Origin: Nitrososphaerota archaeon
GTDB taxonomy: Archaea; Thermoproteota; Nitrososphaeria; Nitrososphaerales; Nitrosopumilaceae
DNA length: 34,674 nucleotides
Assembly: GCA_005877205.1 (NCBI GenBank)
Contig: VBPL01000010.1
Location: 1 to 34,674 of the forward strand
Reading direction: 5' to 3'
Shown here: piece by piece, positions 6,280-14,236 of the stretch
Numbering within the stretch: position 1 is the first letter of the stretch
How the letters are laid out: each line of letters opens with the position of its first letter
Translations under genes and position numbers: made by a program
The notes under the pieces: model-generated
Database searches by the model: none
What the model was told of the DNA's origin: nothing
The model's input: only the letters and a program-made list of their open reading frames with translations

Positions 6280-7764
6280 ATGGTAATGTCAAAATCTTCA
6301 CAAGGAATCTCATCTGACAAGATACCACGAGCTGCATGGAAGACACTTGTAATTCTTAGCTTGATTGCCACCATGGCCATGTATGCTGAAACAATGTTGG
6401 TTCCGGCAATACCTGATCTTATTAGGGATTTTCATATTTCGTACAGTCTATCGTCATGGATTCTTACAACATATCTGATAGCTGGTGCAATTATGACTCC
6501 AATCGCTGGAAAACTTTCTGACATTTATGGTAAGAAGAAGATGCTACTGATAATCATGGCAATTTACGCTGTTGGAGTCTCAGCAGGCGGTTTTGTCACA
6601 AATATTTATGAAATGCTTGCAGTGCGTGTCCTCCAAGGAATAGGAATGTCAATGTTTCCTATTGCCTTTGGCATTATTAGGGAGCAATTCCCGCTTAGTA
6701 AGCTGGCTATAGGGCAAGGAATAATCTCGTCGATGTTTGCAGCAGGGGCAGTTATTGGCCTTGTTGCAGGCGGTCATCTCATCCAGCACTATGGTTGGCA
6801 GGCGACCTTTTTTTCGATCATTCCAATAGTGATTTCATTGCTTGTCGTAATTCAGAGGTTTATACACGTAGGACAACCACATCCACATTGGAAAGGGCAA
6901 GGAACACAAAGTGTGGGAAATAGCTCAAAAAATGGACTTGATATTATAGGTGCAGTAACATTGGCGGTGTCTGTTACGGCTTTTTTGCTTGCTTTGACTT
7001 TTGTTGAAAATGGAGATTCTGTGGGGTCTTTTACTATGTTTGGACTTTTGGTAATCGGTGCAGTGTATCTGGCACTTTTTGTAATTGTTGAAAGGAAGGC
7101 AAAGTCGCCTCTTGTAGATATGAAGATATTAATGCATAAAACTATTCTACCATCCAATCTGTTGATAATGATTGTAGGCCTGTCAATGTTTATGGTCTTT
7201 CAAACAATACCAGTACTAGTTAGAAGTCCTTTGCCGCTAGGATTTGGTGGGGATCCGATGTCTTTTGCAAACGTTCAGCTTCCATTCGCACTTGTGCTTT
7301 TGATATTTGGCCCAACTTCTGGTTTTATAATATCAAAGCTTGGTTCCACAAAGCCAATCATAGCAGGTAGCATAATAAGCACAGTTGGATTTGCAAGTCT
7401 TTTCATGTATCATTCTACAGAACTTTTCGTTTCAGTAAATCTTGCCATACTATCCACAGGTCTTTCACTTACAAATGTTGGAGCAATGAATCTGATAATG
7501 CTGTTAACACCAAAACAAAACATGGGAGTATCTTTAGGAATGAGCACTTTGATCAGAATAATTGGAGCATCAATAGGGCCTGCTATGGCTGGCATGTATA
7601 TGCAAATCAATAAGACTTCGGTGCCTGGTATTGCCGGTACATTTCCTACGCCTGATTCTTACAACCTCATTTTTCTGACTGCCACTATCATCTCAATTGT
7701 ATCAATAGGACTTGCTATCGTTCTAAGAAAAACAATCCCAAAAGGCGTCATACACGCAAGTTAG
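6280..7764 (+). CDS. MFS drug exporter, DHA2 (14-TMS) family
   Basis: A 494-residue polytopic membrane protein with about 14 hydrophobic helices. Motif A between helices 2 and 3 reads G-K-L-S-D-I-Y-G-K-K-K (about 77-87). The first helices resemble the EmrB/QacA group (L-V-P-A-I-P-D-L, W-I-L-T-T-Y-L-I). The R-V-L-Q-G-I-G motif lies near residue 113. Such proteins expel drugs or toxic lipophiles in exchange for protons. It follows the MarR gene with a 12-bp gap and should share its transcript. The start is the ATG at 6280; ATG 6286 is an alternative. The exact substrate cannot be read from the sequence. Confidence 0.88.
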   Translation: MVMSKSSQGISSDKIPRAAWKTLVILSLIATMAMYAETMLVPAIPDLIRDFHISYSLSSWILTTYLIAGAIMTPIAGKLSDIYGKKKMLLIIMAIYAVGVSAGGFVTNIYEMLAVRVLQGIGMSMFPIAFGIIREQFPLSKLAIGQGIISSMFAAGAVIGLVAGGHLIQHYGWQATFFSIIPIVISLLVVIQRFIHVGQPHPHWKGQGTQSVGNSSKNGLDIIGAVTLAVSVTAFLLALTFVENGDSVGSFTMFGLLVIGAVYLALFVIVERKAKSPLVDMKILMHKTILPSNLLIMIVGLSMFMVFQTIPVLVRSPLPLGFGGDPMSFANVQLPFALVLLIFGPTSGFIISKLGSTKPIIAGSIISTVGFASLFMYHSTELFVSVNLAILSTGLSLTNVGAMNLIMLLTPKQNMGVSLGMSTLIRIIGASIGPAMAGMYMQINKTSVPGIAGTFPTPDSYNLIFLTATIISIVSIGLAIVLRKTIPKGVIHAS

Positions 7765-7810
7765 ACAATATGCATTTAATTGCTTCGTGGATTCGGACCG
7801 TATAGTCTGA

Positions 7811-8236
7811 ACACGAAAGTTTATTCTGAACAGTTGGCTAGATAAGATTAATTGGACCGTTTTATTCTATGATCAGCTTACAGGGAAACCAGTGCAAAGC
7901 GATGTTAACTATGATCTGAAAATATTGGATGTTAGTGGAGGCACTATTATCTCAAAATCAAACCTAGTTGCAAAGGGCGGGACAGATGTTCAGTCAATTG
8001 ATATGCCAAGTAACGGAATTTATGTCATAAAAGCAGCTGTAACGTCCTTTATCAATAATGACATTTTAGATACAAGTAGGCCTGGTACAGCTAGGGGCAA
8101 CATAGTGATTCCAGAATTTGGTGCAATAGTAACATGGGTGTTGGCAGTTGCGTTAATATCAATAATCGTAGTATCTGCTAGGTCAGGACTAAGATTTACG
8201 TCAAAAAATTCCAGGATGCTATTCTATAACAAATAA
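7811..8236 (+). pseudogene. Truncated PEFG-CTERM surface protein
   Basis: The frame opens after a TGA at 7808 and has no ATG until deep inside; the first usable start is GTG 7892, giving 114 residues. The translation resembles the C-terminal end of thaumarchaeal PEFG-CTERM proteins: a beta domain (F-Y-D-Q-L-T-G-K-P before the GTG, N-G-I-Y-V-I-K-A after), then N-I-V-I-P-E-F-G, a transmembrane helix and a basic tail. PEFG-CTERM is a sorting signal for exported, anchored proteins, yet no signal peptide is present. The domain similarity continues upstream of the GTG, which argues that the 5' part was lost. It may be a remnant, or a short protein using GTG 7892. Confidence 0.6.
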
Positions 8237-8258
8237 AAAATTGGAAGGGATTTAAAGA

Positions 8259-8288
8259 TTTTTTGACGTTTAGTTCTTTAGAATTTTT
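8259..8288 (+). terminator. T-rich terminator after the PEFG gene
   Basis: T6 (8259-8264) and T5 (8284-8288) tracts follow the stop at 8236, in the gap between converging genes. Confidence 0.35.
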
Positions 8289-8340
8289 CACATTTTGTTT
8301 AGTATGACATTTTATAACTAGAACGAAATTGTGCCAAAAC

Positions 8341-9315
8341 CTAGTAGTGAAATACTGAATCTCCAATGGTCTTCTTCCAATCCGCCCTGATGCCTGGACG
8401 ACCCTTCAACTTTTCTATGTAGTTAAAGGCAGACAAACCTGCCGCTGCCCCATCACCGCATGCAGCCACAATTTGCTTGTATGGAATACTAGTAGCATCC
8501 CCTGCAGCAAATATAGCAGGATGTGCAGTTTTGCCACCCTCGGAAACCTCAATCTCGCCCTTTGTATTGATTTTTACCAAATGTTTTACAAAATCAAGAT
8601 TTATTTTTGAACCCATTTCTATGAACAGTCCGTCTACTTGAACCGTTCTTTCTTTTCCTGAATTATCTAATATCGTAATAGACTGAAGACTGTTGTTTCC
8701 AGATATAGACTTGATACTAGACTGCGGCACCAGCTCAACATTTTCCTTTTTTTCAATAGAGGCAATCATATCTTTGTCACCACCCAAGGCGCCACCTTTG
8801 TAAATCAAATATACCTTCGAAGCCATTCTTGAAAGCAATATTCCAGATTCCAAAAGATATCCGCCAACACCAACCGTGGCAGTTACCCTACCTTGATAAA
8901 ATGGCGCATCGCATTTAGTACAATAATGTACACCTTTGTTTGCAAATGCAGATTCATTTTGGACTCCCAAATTATTTGGGACCTTGCCGGGTGCAAGAAC
9001 TATTGCTTTTGCGATGTATTCAGAACGATTTGTCTTCACTCTTAAACCAGTTTCTATCTCATCAATTTTCTCTATCGTATCGTAAATCATTTCGCCCCCG
9101 AATGCGAGATACTGGCTTTCTAACGTTTTTGCCAATAGGGGGCCACTTGACATTAGTGTTCCAGGATAATTCTCAAGCTTAGGAATTAGATTCAATTGAC
9201 CTCCAAGATCTTTAGATATTATAAGACATGAGGCCTTTTGTCTGGCAACAAATATGCCAGCTGACAAGCCGGCAGGCCCTGCGCCAACTATTATAACTTC
9301 GTATTCTTGAACCAA
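8341..9315 (-). CDS. trxB: Thioredoxin reductase-like flavoprotein
   Basis: A 324-residue protein of normal TrxR length. FAD-binding G-A-G-P-A-G is at 11-16, the redox-active C-T-K-C at 132-135, and the second FAD motif G-D-A-T near 271. The enzyme passes electrons from a nicotinamide or deazaflavin cofactor through FAD and the Cys pair to thioredoxin. In the second dinucleotide domain the usual G-G-G-N-S-A is G-V-G-G-Y-L (149-154), and the arginine-rich H-R-R-x-x-x-R that grips NADPH is absent (the region reads Y-K-G-G-A-L-G-G-D). NADPH use is therefore doubtful. The start is TTG 9315, one base after the stop of the broken RAM gene, so the two form a transcription unit. Confidence 0.88.
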   Translation of the reverse strand: MVQEYEVIIVGAGPAGLSAGIFVARQKASCLIISKDLGGQLNLIPKLENYPGTLMSSGPLLAKTLESQYLAFGGEMIYDTIEKIDEIETGLRVKTNRSEYIAKAIVLAPGKVPNNLGVQNESAFANKGVHYCTKCDAPFYQGRVTATVGVGGYLLESGILLSRMASKVYLIYKGGALGGDKDMIASIEKKENVELVPQSSIKSISGNNSLQSITILDNSGKERTVQVDGLFIEMGSKINLDFVKHLVKINTKGEIEVSEGGKTAHPAIFAAGDATSIPYKQIVAACGDGAAAGLSAFNYIEKLKGRPGIRADWKKTIGDSVFHY

Positions 9316-9316
9316 C

Positions 9317-9549
9317 TTAGTTTACAGAAATAAGTGAAGTAAGATTGTTTATGCCGTCAATATTATGCAAGTCCACGTCTATTGCACGCTTAATTTCTTG
9401 CATGTTGTCTGATTCTAGTATAATTAAGATATCGTATATGCCATATGTAGTCTTTTGACAGACTTGACACTGGGTATTTTTTTTGCTTGTTCAATTATAT
9501 TTTTTTGATGTTTATAATCGACATTTAATAATACATATGCTTGATTCAC
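9317..9549 (-). pseudogene. Frameshifted stand-alone RAM (Lrp ligand-binding) protein
   Basis: From GTG 9549 the frame reads V-N-Q-A-Y-V-L-L-N-V-D, the first strand of an Lrp/AsnC ligand-binding domain, through K-K-I-P-S-V-K-S-V. The continuation T-T-Y-G-I-Y-D-I-L-I-I-L-E-S-D lies in another frame and runs to the TAA at 9317-9319. One extra A in the A4 run at 9452-9458 would restore a protein of about 77 residues with the same layout as the intact RAM genes at 14008 and 15779. The promoter is intact and trxB follows directly. Either the gene is newly broken or the sequence has a homopolymer error. Intact, it would be an effector-binding regulator without its own DNA-binding domain. Confidence 0.7.
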
Positions 9550-9570
9550 AGGGTCATGTCAAGACTCATC

Positions 9571-9580
9571 TTTTAAAAAC
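9571..9580 (-). promoter_or_regulatory. TATA element of the RAM-trxB unit
   Basis: GTTTTTAAAA on the minus strand is centred 26-27 bp before GTG 9549, which fits a leaderless mRNA carrying the broken RAM gene and trxB. Confidence 0.5.
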
Positions 9581-9651
9581 GTTCTCCAAATAAGCAGTTC
9601 CGGTAAATCTTTCCACTGAATTTCTGGTGGGTAAGTGGTTGACACACTGGG

Positions 9652-10449
9652 TCAAGACTCTTTGGTAATACTTTCAGATCCAAATTCAGCTTTGAGCGAG
9701 TCAAGTTCTTTTCTTGTTTTCTCGTATTCATCTTTTGTCTGTGTGAGGGCGGTCTTCACTGCTTCTAATTCCTTTCGTGTAGCTTCATATTTTGCATTAA
9801 TGGCTGCTGCGACAGCACCCGCCGCTTCTACAATTTTTTGTGTATCCATAGTTTTACCCACTTCGAGTTCTTTTTTACCCACCGTTGCTAGTTCCTTTTC
9901 TATAAATTCAAGCTCTTTCTTTGCAATCGATATTTCCTTGTGTTTTGCTTCTTGTTGAGATTCCAATGATTCAAGCTCAGATATTGCAGAGCTTATTTTT
10001 GATTGTAATTCATGAATCTCGGATGTTTTCTTTTCCTTTTCCGAATTAATGGAGGATAGCTCTTGTCTTACCTGCTCGATTTGATTTTTGATTTGTCTAA
10101 TCTCCTGTGGGCTATATTGTGATATTACCATTTCAAGCTCGGCTTTTGCTGATCTGATCTGTTCTCTACTTGAATCTCGTTCATCTCTAACGGATGAAAT
10201 TTCAGATTTGAGCAAGGCGAGCTCTTCCTTTGCGATATTGGTTTGTCGTGTAACATCTTCCAGCTCTGATTTTACTTGATCGAGTTCACTTGAATATGAG
10301 TCAAGTGTTAATGCACTGTCTTGGATCTCCTTTCTTAGATCTTCAAGCTCGGTCTGATATTCTTCTCTTTCTGTATGTCTAGATGTTTGTGATTTGTCGA
10401 TCTCATCTGATTTCCCAGGTTCCTTTTTTGAGCGTCCAAAAAGACCCAT
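9652..10449 (-). CDS. Long coiled-coil protein
   Basis: A 265-residue protein from the ATG at 10449; a TTG just upstream would add one residue. After a short start (M-G-L-F-G-R-S-K-K) and a charged linker, residues about 30-190 form an almost unbroken heptad coiled coil rich in Glu, Lys, Ser and Gln. An Ala-rich helix (about 205-225, A-A-G-A-V-A-A-A-I) and a second coiled coil of about 35 residues follow. No signal peptide, membrane segment or ATP-binding motif is present, so it is not a full SMC/Rad50 protein. It may be a structural or scaffold factor. It follows the small membrane gene on the same strand by 71 bp, so co-transcription is possible. Confidence 0.8.
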   Translation of the reverse strand: MGLFGRSKKEPGKSDEIDKSQTSRHTEREEYQTELEDLRKEIQDSALTLDSYSSELDQVKSELEDVTRQTNIAKEELALLKSEISSVRDERDSSREQIRSAKAELEMVISQYSPQEIRQIKNQIEQVRQELSSINSEKEKKTSEIHELQSKISSAISELESLESQQEAKHKEISIAKKELEFIEKELATVGKKELEVGKTMDTQKIVEAAGAVAAAINAKYEATRKELEAVKTALTQTKDEYEKTRKELDSLKAEFGSESITKES

Positions 10450-10520
10450 CAATATGGTTGTGTTGCTTATGGTAACAAAAGTATTCCTGTTAGTTTATTC
10501 GTAAGATAAAGCAAAATGAA

Positions 10521-10709
10521 TCATCTTCTTTTCTTCAAAAAGCTGATGTAAAAGCCGATTCCCCCTAGAACAAATCCCAATATGATGATAGCTAAACCGC
10601 CTGTAGTGTCCTGCTTAAAGTATCCAGGTGCAAAAATAAAAATCAAAATTCCGATGGCAATTAACACTATGCCACTTCCCTTGGGTTTATTGTGCTCGCT
10701 GTGAGCCAT
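10521..10709 (-). CDS. Small two-helix membrane protein
   Basis: A 62-residue protein with a soluble His/Lys-rich start (M-A-H-S-E-H-N-K-P-K), two hydrophobic helices (about 12-29 and 37-57) joined by a short G-Y-F-K-Q-D loop, and a basic end L-K-K-R-R. Both ends should face the cytoplasm. It starts three bases after the lysS stop, so it belongs to the elp3-lysS operon. No named family is recognised. Confidence 0.75.
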   Translation of the reverse strand: MAHSEHNKPKGSGIVLIAIGILIFIFAPGYFKQDTTGGLAIIILGFVLGGIGFYISFLKKRR

Positions 10710-10712
10710 GCC

Positions 10713-12299
10713 TTATAGATATTCTGAGATTGTGAGGGATACTTTCTTTCTTCCTATATCAAGGATAAATGGACCCAGTTTTGGTCCACGATCTGATGCC
10801 AAAATAATTTGGTATAATATCTTGAAGAAGTCCTTTGGCTGAATTCCATTACTCTTTGCGATTTGATATATGTCGTTTTGAAGATCAGATGGCTCATTTT
10901 CAGAAGATAGCAGATTTGACAATTGTGATAATGCCTTCTTTGAGACGCTATCTATTTGGAGCTCAACCTTTGTTGGTTTGTCAAAGTCGTCAGCATAATT
11001 GCCAGCTAGTGTGATGAGCTCTTCTACTTCAGGAGATGATTCTTTTATGGTACCATATTCTATAAGCTTCTTTGTGACCTTTGGTATTCTATCTTCTCTA
11101 AATATCTTGGATAGCTGAATCAACAATCTGTAGTTAACATACGGTTTTGGACTTTTTGGTGGGTTTAGAAGATTGACATATTCGTACAGGCCCTTTGCCT
11201 TGACCGTTTTCATCTCGTTATCTAGTTTTATTTTTCCAAAGTAAATGTTCTCAAGCTCATTGTATTCGTCCACCAAAGCTGGAATGTCCTCAAAACCAAC
11301 CTCCCGAGTTCCGGTAATTCTTTTGTATAGTAATAGTAGAATTGATTTTGGTGTACCGTATCTTAGCCAGGTTTGTGATGTAACAACATTTCCAAGAGAT
11401 TTTGAGATCTTCTTACCGCCTTTATCTAGAAACATTTCATATTTTACATGGGTAGGATGAGGAAATCCCAATATCTCATCGGATACCCAGTCGTTTACCT
11501 TAACTGAATCCATAATGTCTTTACCATATGCTTCAAATCGTACGTCAAAAGCCTGCCACCTGGCAGCAAATTCTACCTTCCATGCAAGCTTACCGAGATC
11601 CTTTGTAATGTCAGCTATTCCGTCGTATCCACATCCTTGTAGAATCTTCGAACCAATTGTAGTACCAGTACACCTGTACTTGATCTTCCTTTCGTCAGGC
11701 AAGTATTCGTAGGCTATAGCGGTATACAATCTTCCACAGTTTGTACAGACGGGGAAGTAAGGTAGGGCCTCTCGATATTTTTCCTGACCTACCATCTCAG
11801 CAATTTTTTCACCAATTTTTTTGCTGTTAACTAATATGTTGTGGATCTGTTCTTTCAACAACCCATTACGATAGGTGTCTATTCCCCGTTGAAATCTGTA
11901 CTTTATTTCAAGCTTATCAAGTCCATCAAGAAGGAGACTGCTCATATGAAGTCCGTATGAATCATGGCAACCAAAGGGATCAGGGATAAAAGAAACAGGT
12001 TTTGATATGTGATCGTTTAACCAATCTGGTAATCCCTCCGGAATTTTGCGAAGGCCATCGACATCGTCTGAATATGCAACAAGTTCTGATTTGTATCCAA
12101 AGTTTTCAAGAGCAAGTTTTACTCCATAAGCTCTCACGGCATCGCCCAAACTCCCGATATGAGGGATTCCTGATGCCCCAAGGCCACTTTCTACTCTGAT
12201 AAGGCTGGTATTCCTACCAAGTGCTTTTTCTCTCTCTAACAGCTCGTCAGCTAGTTTGTCTATCCAGGTTCCTTTTCCAATGATTTGTTGCTCTTCCAT
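10713..12299 (-). CDS. lysS: Class I lysyl-tRNA synthetase (LysK)
   Basis: A 528-residue cytosolic enzyme that charges tRNA-Lys with lysine using ATP. It is the archaeal class I form, not the class II form of most bacteria and eukaryotes. The HIGH motif reads G-I-P-H-I-G-S (44-50) and the KMSKS motif K-I-S-K-S (297-301). A zinc-like Cys set lies at C185-x2-C188 and C210/C223. The C-terminal helical part (about 360-520) is the anticodon-binding domain. The length is normal. Its ATG shares one base with the elp3 stop (TAATG), so the two are translationally coupled, and a small membrane protein follows three bases after its own stop. Confidence 0.95.
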   Translation of the reverse strand: MEEQQIIGKGTWIDKLADELLEREKALGRNTSLIRVESGLGASGIPHIGSLGDAVRAYGVKLALENFGYKSELVAYSDDVDGLRKIPEGLPDWLNDHISKPVSFIPDPFGCHDSYGLHMSSLLLDGLDKLEIKYRFQRGIDTYRNGLLKEQIHNILVNSKKIGEKIAEMVGQEKYREALPYFPVCTNCGRLYTAIAYEYLPDERKIKYRCTGTTIGSKILQGCGYDGIADITKDLGKLAWKVEFAARWQAFDVRFEAYGKDIMDSVKVNDWVSDEILGFPHPTHVKYEMFLDKGGKKISKSLGNVVTSQTWLRYGTPKSILLLLYKRITGTREVGFEDIPALVDEYNELENIYFGKIKLDNEMKTVKAKGLYEYVNLLNPPKSPKPYVNYRLLIQLSKIFREDRIPKVTKKLIEYGTIKESSPEVEELITLAGNYADDFDKPTKVELQIDSVSKKALSQLSNLLSSENEPSDLQNDIYQIAKSNGIQPKDFFKILYQIILASDRGPKLGPFILDIGRKKVSLTISEYL

Positions 12300-13885
12300 T
12301 ATGCCAATTCCTTTGACATGTATGGACCAAGAAGCGAGTATCCAAGTTTTCTATAATACTCTCTTGTCCCAACGGCGCTTATTACTAATAGTCGCTTTGT
12401 GTCAAATTCTTCTCTAGAAATTTTCTCTGCCTCCCTCATCAAGCTCTTACCGATACCAAGATGTTGTATGCTATCTCTACCGCGCTCCCCTAGTCTGAGA
12501 GACTTGCCGTAAACGTGAAGTTCTCTAACAATGGAGGTGTTTGTGGTAATCTCTTCTCTATGAGCATTAACACTTGGTTTTCGTAGTCTTAGAAATCCGA
12601 ACACTCTGTCCTTTGAATCATCGTATGATAAGAAAACTTCGTGACCTCCAGATGATTCGTAATCATCTCTGTGTAGACTGATATCATAAATATTAATTGA
12701 ATCTTCTGATAACCCTGCCTCCCTACATCTAATACATTTGCAGGACAAATTCTGCTTTTTCAGATTCTGCTGAACTATTTGACGTAAGTTTCCAAGCTTT
12801 GGGCCTGCAATTATCTGGTCAGATGATATTTCTCGTTGTAGTCTCATCATTCTTATCCATCTTGGGATAATTTTCTTAATTTCTGTTAGGACCTTTACCA
12901 TATCTTCTTCGGAATATGGCACGAATTTATGATCTTTGTATGATTGGTAAAGTTTGGTATTCTCTAGTATGAGAGTGGGATAAATCTTGAGCATATCAGG
13001 CCGAAGGGAAGGATCAGAAAAGAGTCTTCTAAAATCTTCCATGTCTTCCTCTGGAGTTATAGTTGGTAGTCCTGGCATCATATGTGCGACGATTTTATAA
13101 CCAGAGTCCTTTGATATTTGAAAAGATTCGACCACATCGTTGAAGGAATGTCCTCTATTCACGATCTCATAGACTTTCTCATGAAGAGTCTGAACGCCGA
13201 TCTCAACTCTTGTTACTCCATAGTCTAACATCCAGTCAACATGTTGTTTCTTACAATAATCGGGCTTTGTCTCTACGGTAAATCCAACGTTTCGTATTTT
13301 GGCAGTTTCATTATTTTTCTTTGCAGATTCCAAATCTGGTGAATCAAATCCATTTAACGCATCAAAACACGATTTAATGAAATTAATCTGATAGTCACGA
13401 GGCATGAAAAGAAATGTGCCACCTACAATTACCAATTCAAGCTTTGTACTGTCATGCCCATAGGTTATTAGGTGTTCGAGTTTGTCATGAATCTGTTTTT
13501 TTGGATCGTAATTATTTGCTATCGCATTCTGTGTAGAGGGTTCTTTGCCTGTATAGCTATTTGGGGTATTGAACTCAATTCCACCCGGACAGTAAGTGCA
13601 TCTTCCATGGGGGCATGCGTATGGTTTTGGCATAAGAGCAATTACGGCTACCCCTGAAGCTGTCTTAACAGGTTTTCTTACCAGAACCTTCTGAAGTTTT
13701 TCAAAATCAGAACCGCTAACTGATGCAAGTATCTCATAATTTCTGGGTATTCGCTCTAAAGAGTATTTGATACAGATTCGTTTAACCTCTTTCTTGACGT
13801 CCTTGCTTGTAGGACTGCCAATGGCAAGAAGATTTTGGGAAATCTCTCTACACGCATCTTCGAAACTTATCTCAGCACGCTGCAC
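12299..13885 (-). CDS. elp3: Archaeal Elp3, tRNA U34 carboxymethylation enzyme
   Basis: A 528-residue radical-SAM plus acetyltransferase protein. The Fe-S cluster motif is C91-x4-C96-x2-C99 in A-C-P-H-G-R-C-T-Y-C-P-G-G, the exact Elp3 form. The radical-SAM barrel continues to about 390, with a second Cys group C-K-C-I-R-C. A GNAT domain ends the protein (H-L-G-I-G-K-S-L-M near 475, Y-Y-R-K-L-G-Y near 513). It uses acetyl-CoA and SAM to install a carboxymethyl-type group on the wobble uridine of tRNAs, including tRNA-Lys(UUU), and in archaea acts without the other Elongator subunits. The start is GTG 13885 with a TATA element 26 bp upstream. It heads the operon with lysS. Confidence 0.95.
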   Translation of the reverse strand: MQRAEISFEDACREISQNLLAIGSPTSKDVKKEVKRICIKYSLERIPRNYEILASVSGSDFEKLQKVLVRKPVKTASGVAVIALMPKPYACPHGRCTYCPGGIEFNTPNSYTGKEPSTQNAIANNYDPKKQIHDKLEHLITYGHDSTKLELVIVGGTFLFMPRDYQINFIKSCFDALNGFDSPDLESAKKNNETAKIRNVGFTVETKPDYCKKQHVDWMLDYGVTRVEIGVQTLHEKVYEIVNRGHSFNDVVESFQISKDSGYKIVAHMMPGLPTITPEEDMEDFRRLFSDPSLRPDMLKIYPTLILENTKLYQSYKDHKFVPYSEEDMVKVLTEIKKIIPRWIRMMRLQREISSDQIIAGPKLGNLRQIVQQNLKKQNLSCKCIRCREAGLSEDSINIYDISLHRDDYESSGGHEVFLSYDDSKDRVFGFLRLRKPSVNAHREEITTNTSIVRELHVYGKSLRLGERGRDSIQHLGIGKSLMREAEKISREEFDTKRLLVISAVGTREYYRKLGYSLLGPYMSKELA

Positions 13886-13906
13886 GACTTGTTAGAACAA
13901 ATTTGG

Positions 13907-13955
13907 GTATTAAATCCTAATCTGATAACAAGATTGAACCCATTAACTATGTTAA
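13907..13955 (-). promoter_or_regulatory. elp3 promoter and adjacent dyad
   Basis: TTTAATAC on the minus strand (13907-13914) is centred 26 bp before the elp3 GTG. Farther upstream TTAAC-TAT-GTTAA (13943-13955) is a perfect 5+5 bp dyad between elp3 and the divergent RAM gene, a candidate regulator site. Confidence 0.4.
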
Positions 13956-14007
13956 GCAAGGTATTTTGTCAACAATCATACCTCTAAAGTCTACGAGATA
14001 TGATAAA

Positions 14008-14232
14008 ATGGCAGTAGGATACGTGGCGGTTCACTGTGACACTGGGAAGGAATTGCATGTATTTGAGCGCATAAACGATATTAGTAAAGTCAAAGAAGTG
14101 CAAATCGTGATGGGGCTTTATGATATCATATGTAAACTAGAAACAGATAACACAAAAGAACTAGAAGATGCAGTTATGAGGATAAGAAAGATTCCACATG
14201 TTCAAACCACGATGACTCTGCTGGTTATCTGA
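14008..14232 (+). CDS. Stand-alone RAM-domain (Lrp/AsnC C-terminal) protein
   Basis: A 74-residue protein from the ATG at 14008; TTG 13966 would add 14 residues without similarity. It consists only of the Lrp/AsnC ligand-binding fold: G-Y-V-A-V-H-C-D-T-G-K-E, helix, V-K-E-V-Q-I-V-M-G-L-Y-D-I-I-C-K-L-E-T-D, helix, T-M-T-L-L-V. The G-x-Y-D turn is the family signature. Full Lrp proteins carry an N-terminal helix-turn-helix, absent here, so this should bind an amino acid or other small ligand and act by assembling with a DNA-binding partner. It stands four bases from the purM stop in convergent orientation. Confidence 0.85.
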   Translation: MAVGYVAVHCDTGKELHVFERINDISKVKEVQIVMGLYDIICKLETDNTKELEDAVMRIRKIPHVQTTMTLLVI

Positions 14233-14236
14233 TTGT

